Source: Globisporangium splendens (lineage: Eukaryota > Oomycota > Peronosporomycetes > Pythiales > Pythiaceae). From it: a DNA stretch of 64,000 bases. A program made the translations under genes and the position numbers. Under the pieces are notes generated by a model. That model searched no databases. It was not told where the DNA came from and saw nothing but the letters and a program-made list of their open reading frames with translations. This document shows, piece by piece, positions 49,416 to 61,400 of the stretch; position 1 is the first letter of the stretch; each line of letters begins with the position of its first letter. The stretch covers positions 124,001 through 188,000 of the forward strand of contig VFIW01000001.1 of assembly GCA_006386115.1 (NCBI GenBank), in the 5' to 3' direction.

Positions 49416-50544
49416 ATGCACGGACGCGTGAAGAGCGTGGAGCGCGAGAGGGAGCAGCAGAAGACGGACGAACAGCGCCACGAGGAGCTTGCGAAGGTGC
49501 GCATGTACCACGAGGTGGCGGGCAAGATCCTCGCGCTCAAGCAGCAGCAGCTTTACGAGGCGCATGTGCTGCCGCTCACGAGCCACCTGCTGCTGCTCAA
49601 CCCCGAGTTCCACATGGTCTGGAGCTACCGCCGCGAGATCATCGACGCCATCAGCGCGCGTGCGCAGGACAAGGACGCCGAGCTGGAGGAGCTCGCGAAG
49701 ACAGAGCTCAAGTTGACGCTTGTACGTGCACATTTGTGTCGCCATGGTCTTGGAAGGAATTAAGCATTGTGCTGATGACGACGAGTATGTTTGTTTGTAT
49801 GGTGAATAGGACGCGCTGCAACGCAATCCAAAGTCGTACTCTGCGTGGTTCCAGCGTCAGTGGATCATCGATCGAGGCCTCGGCGACCTGCAGAAGGAGA
49901 TCGGGCTCTGCAACAAGCTCCTGGAGCTCGACGAGCGCAACTTCCACTGCTGGAATTACCGGCGCCATGTGTGTCGCCTCGCAGGCGTGAGTCGAGAAGA
50001 CGAACTGGCGTTCGCGACGCTCAAAGTGGAGCAAAACTTCTCCAACTACTCGGTAGGTGTCCACTCAATTGTAGAAGAATGCACGCGGTCTGCGATGCGC
50101 TTATGTGGTTCTTTTGCCCATGTTTAGGCTCTTCACCACCGCAGCATCTCACTAGAGGATCCACTGGCACCGGACGTGATCTTCGACGAGATCGGGCTGG
50201 TACAGCAAGCCGTGTTCACGGAACCAGACGACCAGAGCGCGTGGTTCTACTACCGCTGGCTGCTCTCGTCCATGCTCGAGCTCGTGGAGTCGTCCCCGGA
50301 GGACGCGATCAGCTTCCTGCGCAGCCAGGTGCAGTGGATGGAGGAGCTCGTGGAGATGGAGACCGAAGCCAAGTGGGTCATCGTCACGCTCGCGAATCTA
50401 CATTCCCACTTGGGCCAGATCGAGAGCAACGCCACCGCCGCGGAAAACAAGCAGAAGAGCGTGGAGCTGTACAAGCGCGCGATCGCCATTGACCCCGACC
50501 ACTGCAACTACTACAACGACATGATCGCGAAAGTTGGCGTGTAA
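49416..50544 (+). CDS. Rab geranylgeranyltransferase (GGTase II) alpha subunit
   Basis: Exons 49416-49721, 49810-50052, 50128-50544 (introns 88 and 75 bp, GTACGT and GTAGGT donors), 321 residues. Prenyltransferase alpha repeats are seen as LLLNPEFHMVWSYRREII, RNPKSYSAWFQRQWIID, DERNFHCWNYRRHV, NFSNYSALHHRS and DDQSAWFYYRWLL, the Pro-x-Tyr/Asn-Tyr helical pairs of the family. The N-terminus MHGRVKSVEREREQQ is typical of the GGTase II alpha group. With the beta subunit and REP it geranylgeranylates Rab GTPases. It lacks the LRR and Ig-like insert of animal forms, as in yeast Bet4. Ends 99 bp from the condensin gene, which converges. Confidence 0.88.
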
Positions 50545-50643
50545 AACCACCAGAGATGCGCGTGCTATGCAGATATGACCAGGAGAAATGCATTTCAAAA
50601 GTGTGTGCGTTGATACATTTACATGATAGTTGGTTTTATTTCG

Positions 50644-53055
50644 TTATGCCTCTTGCTGCAGAGACTCGTAGACGTTGGACGTCGAGAGCAACTGCATCTC
50701 GAACGGCACTCTGCTCTGCTCTGCTGCGGTTTTGCCGTGCCGGAGCAGCACGTTGCCGTTATTCGCGAGCTGCAGCGACGCCAGAAACATACGGCACACT
50801 TGGTACTGACTCATGCCACCGACGATCTCCCCGAACGGGATGTTGATCTCCTCCTCTTCGTCCTCTTGCTCCTCGGTGTCGGATCCCGACTTTTGCTGCT
50901 TCGGTTTCTTCCGCTTCGGCTCCTCCTGCTTGACCTTGGTTTCCTGCTCTAAATGCCCAATGATGTCGCGACCATACGTGTGGATGTTGAACGGCGGACG
51001 CTCGTCCTGTTCCTTCAGGATCGGGCTCAGCTTCGTCTGCCAGTCGTTCACCTGCTTGCTCAAGTCCGTCTCGCGAACGTACTTCTCCGTGCCCTGCATG
51101 AACGACTTGATGTGCTGGCGGCAAATGTCTTCGTAGGTCAGCGGTCGATCCGGATCATCGTAGTCTCGGATCTCGTCGTTCGACTCGTTCATGTAGTTGA
51201 CTGCTGGCGCATTCTGCTGCTCACCAGTGTCCCAGTCCTCTGCATCAAAACCTGCGTCGGTGCCATCGTCGTCGTACCCATCATCGTCGCCATTGGCATC
51301 CTCGTGCGCTTGCAAGTCCAGATCGAGCGCGTTCGTGCCGTTCACCATGTTCATGCCCATTGCATGCATCTGTTCCTCCTCTTCCTCCGCTTGCTCTTGC
51401 AACAAGATCGCCTGGGCACTCTGCTCTTCCTTGGCTTCTGTACGGCGCACCAGACTCTTCCACTTGGCCTCCAATTTCCAAAGCTTCTCGCAGCTTCTCA
51501 CAAGCAGCGGCGACTTGCAGAATTTCTTCTTGAACTTTGTTTCGAACACGGTCTCGTTGGTCTCTGTCCACACCCACGAAGACCACTGCGGACGCGAGGC
51601 TCCAAAGAAGAAGCGCTCTTTGAACTGAGGATCGTCGAGCCCATCGATGACTTCTTCCTCATTCTCACCACCCTTGGCTTTCTTGTTTGTCTTGCTGTGC
51701 TTCTCTTTCTTGCGAGGGTACGATCGTCCCTTACGGAACGGTCGAGTCATCGCGGCGCTAGTATCGTACGGATCAAGCGGCACCCATGGATCGCGCTCTT
51801 TATGACGACGCGCTTGAGCCATGGCGCGCACATTTGCCGACGCATTCGCGGTGGTGGGCGTCGCAAATGACACTTGCCGAGTAGCACCGTCCGCATCTCC
51901 TGCCTCATCACCGTTCTCTTCACCATCATAGACATCATTATAGCCGTAATCTGCATCGTTGTTGCTATCACCGTCGCTGTAGCCTCCATTATCACTACCA
52001 TCGTCGCCTCCGTCCATGAAGAAATCGTCTGCAACATTGTCAAAGTTAAGCGCGGCCACAGGCATGCTATCGAATCGACTGGTTGAGGAGACAGCACCAA
52101 ACCCTCTCTGACCGTTCACGTCGTCGTAGAAATCGGCGCTGAGGTACTTTTTACTTGCTTCGTCCAGCAGCAGCACCCCACTCGAGTGCAGATTGCACGA
52201 CAGCAGCTTGAACGTCTCGCCATGATCGCGCTCATCCGGTATCAACGAACCCATGAGCGAAATCGCAGCCCTATTTACACGACAAAGTTCGTCATCATTA
52301 GCATAAAAAAGCTCATGCAAACCAGTCTCCGACAGCAAAGAACATACTGGATATTCGTGTTGCTTTTGCCGAGTGCGCCGCCGTTGTTCCGCTGCTTCTG
52401 GGACTCGGTCGTCTGCGCGCTGTTGGACTTGAGCGTGATGTTGCGCGCTTCCTCGAGCTCGTCATAGATCGGCAGTGGGTTCGTAAACACGTTGTGCGAG
52501 TCGCTGCCTCCATTGACGTCATCAGCACTACCACCGTCTTGATCGAGAAGGTTGCGATGCTGCTGCGTCTCGTGCTGCTTCGACAGGTGTGCGAGTGTCT
52601 GGAACACGAGCGCATACAGATATTCCACCTTGCGGCTGTAGATCACACTCGTACCTTGGATGAGCAGCGCTGCCTCAGCAAAGTTCATGACGCGATTGCC
52701 TCCCGCTTGGCTCGAAGCTGTGCTCGCCTGCGAGAAACTGGCCGTGCCGGTGTCGTTATCTTGTGGATCGAACGCGATATTGAGATGCTCCAATTCGTCC
52801 AGATACTCTTCGAGCTCCTGTGCCAAATCAATGTTCCAGTTCTTACTCAGGTCACTAGGAATAACAAGCACACACATCCTTTAGCAACCAATCCATTCTT
52901 GTGCATCAGCATCTTCCATTGCCACTCGTCCACACATGCGCGTGTAGGAAGCGAGAACACGACGAAGCGCTGCAGATAGAGGCGGCTACGCAGGACAGCA
53001 CGACGTACCGAATGGGCTGCAGCAAGTGCGTGAAGCGACTGCTCTCCGCGCTCAT
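50644..53055 (-). CDS. NCAPH2: Condensin II subunit H2 (kleisin-beta)
   Basis: Exons 53055-53009, 52854-52348, 52270-50644 (introns 154 and 77 bp, GTACGT and GTATGT donors), 726 residues. The splice joins HLLQPIR to DLSKNWNIDLAQELEEYLDEL, the CNDH2 N-terminal domain (about residues 10-110, then FAEAALLIQGTSVIYSRKVEYLY). A disordered acidic middle follows, then WVPLDPYD (about 335) and a C-terminal winged-helix-like part (YEDICRQHIKSFMQGTE, then IVGGMSQYQVCRMFLASLQLANNGNV). H2 links the SMC2 and SMC4 heads of condensin II, which shapes chromosomes. The Asp/Gly/Asn-rich stretch around residue 270 is low complexity. Confidence 0.87.
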
Positions 53056-53551
53056 GGCTCTCGTCGTCCTTTCTCGGTGCTCCCGGTCTCCTTCGGCACT
53101 TCAGCAATGCGCTCGCGCCTTTTTCTTGGTGGTTGTCTGCTTTGGAATTTGAAAATGGAGGGGAGGTTGCACGACGGTAACGACAATCACTCCGATTTGT
53201 GCATTTGTATTATTTACGTTATTCGATTGACTGAACTTATTTACGTGATGCATTGTTACTCACGACGACCTTTTTACAAGTCCGGTCTACATCATTCAAG
53301 GTCCTGAACACCTCCACTGGCCAATGCAATGCTGTCGCTGCCGTTGGTCTTCTATTCCTGTGAGATTTCTTCACTCGACGTTGAAACTGCGTGCAAAGCA
53401 AGAACTTGGAAAGCATCCAGGAGGAAAAGTTGACGAGACAGCACACAAACAAGCCAATAGCCTTCAAAAAGTCTTCAAAATCGTTTCATCGGGTACTGTT
53501 TCGTTTGTGCAAGTTGTTAAATATCGCTGTCCAGAAGAGACAAACCAAGAC
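53056..53551. other. Intergenic, no supported gene
   Basis: 496 bp between the start of the condensin gene and the stop of the ACT-domain gene, both on the minus strand. It should hold the condensin promoter and the upstream gene's 3' end; no other coding potential. Confidence 0.5.
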
Positions 53552-54904
53552 TCACCCGCTGCTCGACACTGTCGCCGTCAGCGGCGCGAATCCCCCTTCC
53601 AGGACGTTAAAGTGGCTGCGGAGGATTGGAAGCGCGTCGTCCCACTCGTCTTCCTTGATCATCATGAAGTCCTGACAGCAATACCAAAATAGCAAACGAT
53701 TAGATGCACACTCACCATAAATCACCAAGGCAAATGGGAGAATCCAAACAGCCAAACGAATGAATCCATACCGTGGCAAAAGTGCTCAGGTAAAACACCA
53801 TCGTGCCTGAACTCAGCAGCACCCGTGTTTGTCCTGCGACGATGCCTGTCTCTGCGAACCCCAAATTGGTATCACCAACCTGGACCACCTTCCAGGAATC
53901 TGGAGACACCATCACGCCCTGATCCCCACTTGACGCTAGAAATTGCATTTCCTCGACAAACACCTTATCGTACGTGACCACGGAGATATCGTCCCCAGTT
54001 TCCGAGTAACTGAGGAACAACTTGCCCTTGGATGACGGATTTCCTTCCACGTTGACGTTGTTCCCGAACAAAAGACGAATCAGGCTGTACATGTGACGAC
54101 GCACGCAGGATTTATCGATCTGGACCAGGTACAAATCGATGTCGGGCACACTCAAGACGTGGTGATGCACAGCGAGATCGTCTTTCAGTGCTCCTTCTGG
54201 TGACACGTCCACACAATCCGCGTTATCGGTGGCGTCATCCAACGAACTTGAACTGATATGAACCTCGTCGCCATTTTCCATTTCAATGTAGCAAAACGAT
54301 TCCAGACACGTAATCGCGGTTTCCAGATCTTCAATCTTGACCAGTACTAGTAACGACAGACACAGTTAATGTTGGTTCGGGCCATGGAAATCGCAAGTGT
54401 TGTAAACGTACCATAGTCCGTTTGATACGTTGAGATCTGAAACACACTGACGTTGTGCTTGGCAAGCTGGGTCGTGAGCTCCGTCAGCACGGCCAACTGG
54501 TTCAAGAACGCACCCGTACCTGCAGATGCGACCTGTAGCGCCTTCCATTGGATCGGTTCGTACTCGAGCGCGCCGTCGGGGAACATGCTCAACAGCTGCT
54601 CTTCAAACACGATCGAGATCTCGTGCTGCGTCTCGACGTAGCTGAGGAAGCGCGGCGCCGACGCGTCCATGTCCTGGCGCTCCGACGAGTAGAACAGGAG
54701 CTCTAGCAGCGTCGGGATCAGCCGTGCATGTCGCTGCTGCTCTACGGACGATGGTGCATCGTCGTCGGCAGTACTGCTGCTGTCATTTGCCTGGGAGGTG
54801 GCGGTGAGGAACGGATGGAACGGGTGCTCGTTGTTGGTCTTCTCGACGCTCGTGATCACCAGCGACGGCGCCAGACACACCAGCTGCACCTGCGCGTTCG
54901 CCAT
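53552..54904 (-). CDS. CASTOR/GATSL-like ACT-domain protein (amino-acid sensor family)
   Basis: Exons 54904-54412, 54346-53772, 53671-53552 (introns 65 and 100 bp, GTACGT and GTATGG donors), 395 residues. Two related halves, each with an ACT-type unit: FLSYVETQHEISIVFEEQLL, GAFLNQLAVLTELTTQLAKH, VSVFQISTYQTDYVLVKIED in the first; LFLSYSETGDDISVVTYDK, VLLSSGTMVFYLSTFATDFM and a short C-terminal helix in the second. The animal proteins bind arginine at the ACT interface and inhibit GATOR2 upstream of TORC1. Whether this protein binds arginine cannot be told from sequence. If the last GTGAGT (53554-53549) acts as a donor, the protein could continue; I take the TGA there as the stop. Divergent from the trithorax-like gene. 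Confidence 0.8.
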
Positions 54905-55449
54905 TCTCTCTGTGTGCGCAATGGGCTAATGGCGTGCGTGAGCGCTGGCGATGGGCGTCAGGAGCGCGGGTGGCAGCAGCGGCTTCTTGTTGTGATCGGC
55001 GCGCATGCACCTTTTCACGCAGCCAATGGCAGACCAGCCAGTTTTATTGGCGCTGTGGTGCGTAAACGGGACGAGAAAAGACGCCAACGAACGCAAAAAG
55101 TATACGGCCACTCGTCGCTTCAAACCACGAGTGTTTTCTCGTCGTCAAGGTCGAAGCCACTGTCTTTTCCACCAGTCAAAACCCACTAAAACAGTTATAT
55201 GTAGATTTCAGCCAATAAGGTTGTATAAAGTTGTCAAAATCAAGCTATCCAAACTTAAGGTGGTTCATGCCTTGATTAAACGTAAAACTAGGATCGGGTG
55301 ACCTAAATGCGGGGCGAGTGCTTTCCCTCATTGCGCGAGCGAGCAAGCGAGCGAGTGGGAAAAGGCCGCGAAAGCGAGAAGCGAGGAGAGTGAGTTCCGC
55401 GCGCCGCGAGAAGTGCGTCCGACCGCGAGCACGGCCGCAGCAGAGCACG
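54905..55449. promoter_or_regulatory. Shared intergenic promoter, CASTOR-like and trithorax-like genes
   Basis: 545 bp between divergent ATGs; must hold both promoters. On the minus strand, GCCCATTGCGCAC just before the CASTOR-like ATG loosely resembles the oomycete initiator consensus (GCTCATT..CA), which is weak evidence. Confidence 0.4.
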
Positions 55450-58400
55450 ATGCGGTTGGCGTGCGTCGCGTGCCGCCAAGTGGTGGGTGCGCTCACGTCG
55501 CAGGGAGAAGCCACAAGTGATCCGCTTCGTCATCCGTCGTCGACTGCCGATGGCGCATTCCATGCTGCGCGGCAAGAGCAAGCGCAGGATTCGACAAGTT
55601 CTGCTGTGAATTGCGATACAGAAAGTGAAAGCGCTCAACCGAGACAAAATGTGGATGATGACAATGTGTTGTCGATGTCGAAGGAGGTGGCGCGGTGTAC
55701 GACGTGTGATGGCTATTTCCACATCCCGTGTTTGCTACACCAGCAGCAAGCGGGAAAACGCGGGAAGAACGACGGCGGCATCGTCATTTTGAAGCAATCA
55801 GATTGGGAGACCTTTGTGTGTAAGAAATGCGCACCACCTGCAAACAAGAGCGGTCGTCGCGGCAACAAAGCAAAGCGTGTTGTGACGCCACTGCTTGTGC
55901 CAGCTGGGGTGCTCGACTACCTCAGCGATGGCTCTGGTGATGAAGATGACGATGAAGCACAAGGCATTTTCCGAACAGCCGAACTTCAAGACGATCAGAT
56001 TGCAACGACAGAGCCAGCAAAACCCGACGAGTCTGGTGATGGTGATGACAATGGGCAAGAAGAAAACAAGCAGGTCGACTGGCAAGTTGTTTCCAAGACA
56101 ATTGAAATTTGTACTGCGTGTCGGCAAGTACACCTTGAGGATGAAGATAAAATCACGTGCAATCGGTGCCAAGTCGCGATTCTGCACCGACGCTGCTGCT
56201 TCAAAGACCAAGATATTCCAAAAAGTGAAGTGGCGGAACATGCGGCATCCCCAGGTGGTCAACGGACAACGAACAAGTCTGGTCGGAAACGAAAACGGCC
56301 ATTTTCTCCCTCACCTGCTACGTTGCGATGTGATAAGTGCTTGTTGGCCGTCAAAAAGAAGGCTCGTGGTACTGGAACAGTCGATTCGCGCCTCATTGCC
56401 GTTTTAGCGAGGAAAGCCGACCAGTCAGCGGACGATGGAGTGAAAGGAGAAGAAGACGAAGTTCAGAAATGGTGGAAAGCGTGTCGGGACTGTGACCACA
56501 AGTTTTATTTGCAAGAGTTTTCCAGCAACGAACCTTCTGATGTTAGCAAGGACGCGATTTTGGATGTGACGACTAGCAACAATGCCAGCGACAATACGTG
56601 GCGATGCCAACACTGTGCGAGAAAAGGGAAAGCTCGACCGGATCCGCCAGTAGTCATTGCGCCATCAGCGAAACGGAATATCGAGAGTACTTCTGCTATT
56701 GCTACACAGAGAGTAAATCGAACTGCAGGTGAAAGTACTACAACAGTTCTGATCTGCGATGGGTGCGACAGAGAATTTGAATTAGCCGCTCTCAATCCGC
56801 CACTGCTCCAGGTTCCAGCTGGAGATTGGCTCTGCGCAACTTGCGCCGTCAAGAAAGAACACCCGACTCGTGGTGAGATGGCAAGCAACGGTTCTCTCGT
56901 CTCTGTGGCTGCGTTAACGCTAGAAGAATTGGTGACCGTGCTTATTTGCGATGGCTGTGATGGAGAGTTCGACATTGCTCACATCGTTCCACCGATGACT
57001 GAGGTTCCAGATGGCGAGTGGTTTTGCAACGCGTGCTCTGGGAAAGACCAAGCTGCTGGAGCGAACTTTGCTCTGCAGCAACCGCCGCCTTTGGTTAACG
57101 TCACACTACTGCTATGTGACGGCTGCGATGCTGAATATGAAATGGGTGCTCTGAATCCACCACTTACCAGCATCCCCGAGGGCGATTGGTTTTGTCCAAC
57201 ATGCGAGGTATCAGCAAAACCACGAGGAAAAGCGAGATCTCGAAAAGGCAAGAAGGGAAGACGACAACTACCTGCTGTCGCACATTCATTGCCTGGTGCT
57301 ATCGAAGATACAGTGACATTGCTGATTTGTGATGGTTGTGAAGGAGAGTTTGATGCTTCCCTGCTGAATCCACCACTTGTGACAATTCCTCAAGGAGACT
57401 GGTTTTGTGCGTCGTGTAACGCGACAAGAACTGAATCTGATATCTCCGGGAAGCAAAAATCTCGTCGTAATGTCCGTCAAAAGCCGCTTCTTGGTGTGCA
57501 AGAAGCTTCTTTCGAGAGAGCTGCTTGTGATGGTTGCGGCGTTAATTTTCATTTGTCTTCGACGAGCCAAAGTGATGCTCGGCTCGATGGGATCACATTG
57601 TGTGACGTTTGTCGAAACTTGCAGTCGAGAAGCAAGGCACGTAGCACGAGAGGAAGGACGTTTGAAGCCGTTGGACGAGATGGAATCAAACGAGAGCCGC
57701 ACACTGGTTTTGTTTCGTTGACCACCGAAAGTAATGATGTAAATGGAGTTGACAACGCTGACAGGCGACGTCCTGATGGGAAGAAGCGCAAGCGATCGTC
57801 CATTGGCTATCAAGGGAAGAGGAGGTCGAAGAAAGAAAAAGACTCGCATGTTGAAGCAAACACGAGTGGTGTGCTGGAACCTGAGCTCGCTTATTTGACA
57901 GGACCAGGAACGGATATGTCAGGTATTCATTTGCCCCAACCAGTTATTTTGCAATCATTGACTGGGAATCGTGAAAGCGCTGGCGCGAATGGATATACAG
58001 GCGACTCCACTGCCGCTCATGTGCTGGTTTTGTCCGACAACGAAGAGAACGGCCGCGAAGACGAAGACGAGAATGATGTTGTAATAGTGTGCGATATGTG
58101 CCTCGCCGATTTCAACATGATCGAAGTTATCGAAGATGCAGCAACAAGGGCACCTCCACCTCGGCCGTGGTACTGCAGCAAGTGCGTTCGCAGTTTGAAG
58201 AGAGCCCGAAAGAGAAAACAGCGAATCTCCAAGCAAATGCTTTTGGAGATGCAAATCTATGGTGGCCTGCTTCGACCGACGGCAGCGAAGGTGGTCGATG
58301 TGAATGCAGCAGCTTTGCGTGGTAAACCACCAAGCACCACTGGCGAGCTGAAGAACATGTTTACTCTTGTTGGCAAGCGCGTGGGCATTTTCCTGAAGTG

Positions 58401-61400
58401 GGACAAACACTGGGTTATGGGTCGCGTACTGTCGTTTGAGGCTACTGAGCCGACTTTTCTCCATACTGTTCGATTCGAGGATGGGACGGAGAAGTCGCTA
58501 CCGCTGTACGCATTTCCTCTGGTCGTTGGAACAAGTACAATGGTCTACGTGAAGGTTCCGATTTTGCAAAACCAGTGGTGGCCAGGTCAGCTTTTGCGCT
58601 TGAACCCGATGGCAAAGAAGATGCTAGCTCCTACTTCAGAAGACGAAGAGATGATGGGTAGTTTCCGCCTCGTGAGTATTTACACGAGTAGTGACCACAA
58701 AGGGAAGACTCAAAACGTGTCGTGTTGGGTGCCGAAGTATCTTTGTCGCTCGATGAATAAGTTCAAAACTCCTTTGCCAGAGCACGTCTCAAAGGGAAAT
58801 CCGATTGGTGCGCAAAAATTGTCGAAGGAGTTTTCAGCGTCGAGGGAGCGCGCGATAACGGAACATCGTATGGAGGGTTCTGTACTTCAAGTTGGATTTC
58901 GAAAGTTGCTGAGAGAAATCTCTTTGGAAGGTGAGCATCGATTGAAGCAGTTTGCTGAAGCGCTAATCGGACGTCAGCTGACGGAGTCAAGCGACTGCCA
59001 GTGCCCCAATCATTCGACATCCTATGGTGAAGAGCAAAGCAACGCAAGCTGTTCATGCAGGTTCAGTGTGTCCAGTTACAATCAAGACTCGAAGGAATTG
59101 ACTCTGGAAAGTGATCGAGTGGAAGTGAAGGTTGATCTAACGAAAGTGCCAAGCCGATACTATCTTCAGAACTCCTTGGACTATGCGGAACTGGCCGTAC
59201 GCTTTTACAACAGTGGAATTGCCGACGCTGAAAGTGGTCATGAGAAAGAAACACGTGACTTACTGAATGCTACTGTAAACGGCATGCCAATCAGCAGCGA
59301 CCCCGATGTCAAGAAGACTGAACCATCTGGTGATAGTTTGACGCCAGCGGAAGCCTGTTGCTCTCTTTGCTTGCTTCCCGATCAAGATGTTTCGCAGAAC
59401 TCGCCAGACAAACTGAATGAAGAGCTCGTGACATGCGTGAAGTGTGCTGAATGCTTCCATTTAGAGTGTTGTGATCCGCCTCACGATCCAACACCGTTGG
59501 TGAATGAAGAGGATGGATCTGTGCTGCTTGAAGATATCAACTCGCCGTTTGTCTGCAGCAAATGTATCTCATGTGCTGGATGCTCAAAGAGCGTTACTGA
59601 CGTGGGAACTCAAACAGCGAAATCGCCAGGTTGGTGGCAATGGCGCCTACCTCTTCGAGTCGTATCACTGTGTGCTGACTGCGTCCCGTTTTACGAGGCA
59701 CAACAGTACTGTTCTGTGTGTCTGGAGGTTTTGGGTGATGAAGCATTGTCGACTTGTATCGAGCTGTACTCGTGCTCGACTTGCCACCACTGGGTTCATG
59801 CAAAATGTGAACCCGATCCGCACCCAGTATTCTTAACATGTCAGAGCAGTGAAGAGTACGAATTGGACGTCAATGTGGAGCTACCAGATGTAGCATCTTT
59901 TAAACTCGGCGATGGAGCAGACACCAAGCTCGACGATCTGGAGGAAAGCGCATCGAGTTCTCTTATGAGGACAGCATTAAGTGCATCGAGTCCTGAAGAT
60001 GACGCAGGCGGTGAAAGCAGTATCGTCAACGGAACGACAGGGGAATCTAAACCTGCGCGACTCGTGGATGAAGAATTCGCTTTGAGTCTCAAGTTTAAGG
60101 ACTCATATGACTCAAAGATCCTGAACAAATACGAGTGTCTGACTTGTCGGAAGGTTCGAATGCTCCAGGTTGTCTATCGTTTGAAGGCAGAAGACAAGCT
60201 GGAGTTATTCAAAGAGCCCGTGACGAGGAGTATTGCGCCAACGTACTTCGATGTGATCAAAAACCCAATGGATTTGAGTACGATCCAAAAGAAGATTCTG
60301 CGAAACGAGTACTCGCGCTTGAACTTCCGAGGCTTTCGAGACGACTTTGAGCTCATGTGCTTGAATGCTGTCACGTTTAATTCCAAAGAGCGTGATTTCC
60401 TGATTTGGCGAGAAGCGTGGCGATTCTATGGTCAAGGGCAAAAGATTTTCCGTCAGACCGCGCCGAAAAGCCGCATGAAGCACCGTGGGGGCAAATACTA
60501 CGACGCCTTGGTCACAGCAGCCAAACGCCAGTTGCCAAACAATTCCAGTATTGGTAAGAAGCAACTCAACGACGGTACGGACGCTGCCGATGATGACTTT
60601 GCAGGCTCCGTAAATGGCGATAACGACGATGAGATGGACCAGGACGGAGAAGATGAACGAGAAAATGGAGATATCGCTGATTTAGTGAATGATCCGCAGG
60701 ACGTCATCAAAGCAGAAGAGCAGCAACTCACGTTGATTGCGAGAACTGATTCTGTGAATGGATCAAAAGATGAAGATACTCCTATGAATGGTAATTCTGA
60801 AAGGGTTTCTGTTGCACCAGCAGCAGCAGCAGCAGTGCCGACGACAGTTGCAAACGGGAACAGTTCAACTATGAGCAATTCATTTACCGCGGCTGCAATC
60901 CAAGAACGAAAGAGGCTTCAGCAGGAATCTACTTTTGTCCTCCAATCTGGACTTGGCGAGAGCTTGAAACCAAGGTCGAAAAGTGAGGTGTTCAAAATGC
61001 TGCAAGCGCGCTCGTCTGCACATTTGTATTCCTGGATGGACATGTGTCTGACATGTGGGAGTGCAGGATTAAAAAGCGAGATGATCTTCTGTGTTGACTG
61101 CGGTGAAGCTTTCCATTCATTCTGCGTACCTGGTATGAATGCCGAGCGGCTGAACGAAAATGAGCACCTCCAAGCATTCTGGCGCTGCATAAATTGCAAG
61201 ATGTGTGAGATTTGTGGGCGAGCAGAAGGTGCCGACGGTGATCGCTTACACTTTTGCGGGCATTGCGACCGTGGTTATCATGGATCCTGTATGCTTCCTG
61301 CCATTACGACACGGAGCGATGATGACGACCTGATTGACGACGTGAGAGAGGAAGCCCAGATTTATTGTGCAAGTTGTGTAAGCTGTGAAGAATGTAGACG

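Noticed and set aside
50953..51870. 305-codon plus-strand ORF opposite condensin H2
   Set aside because: Shadow of the sense gene, which has family signatures and consistent splicing.
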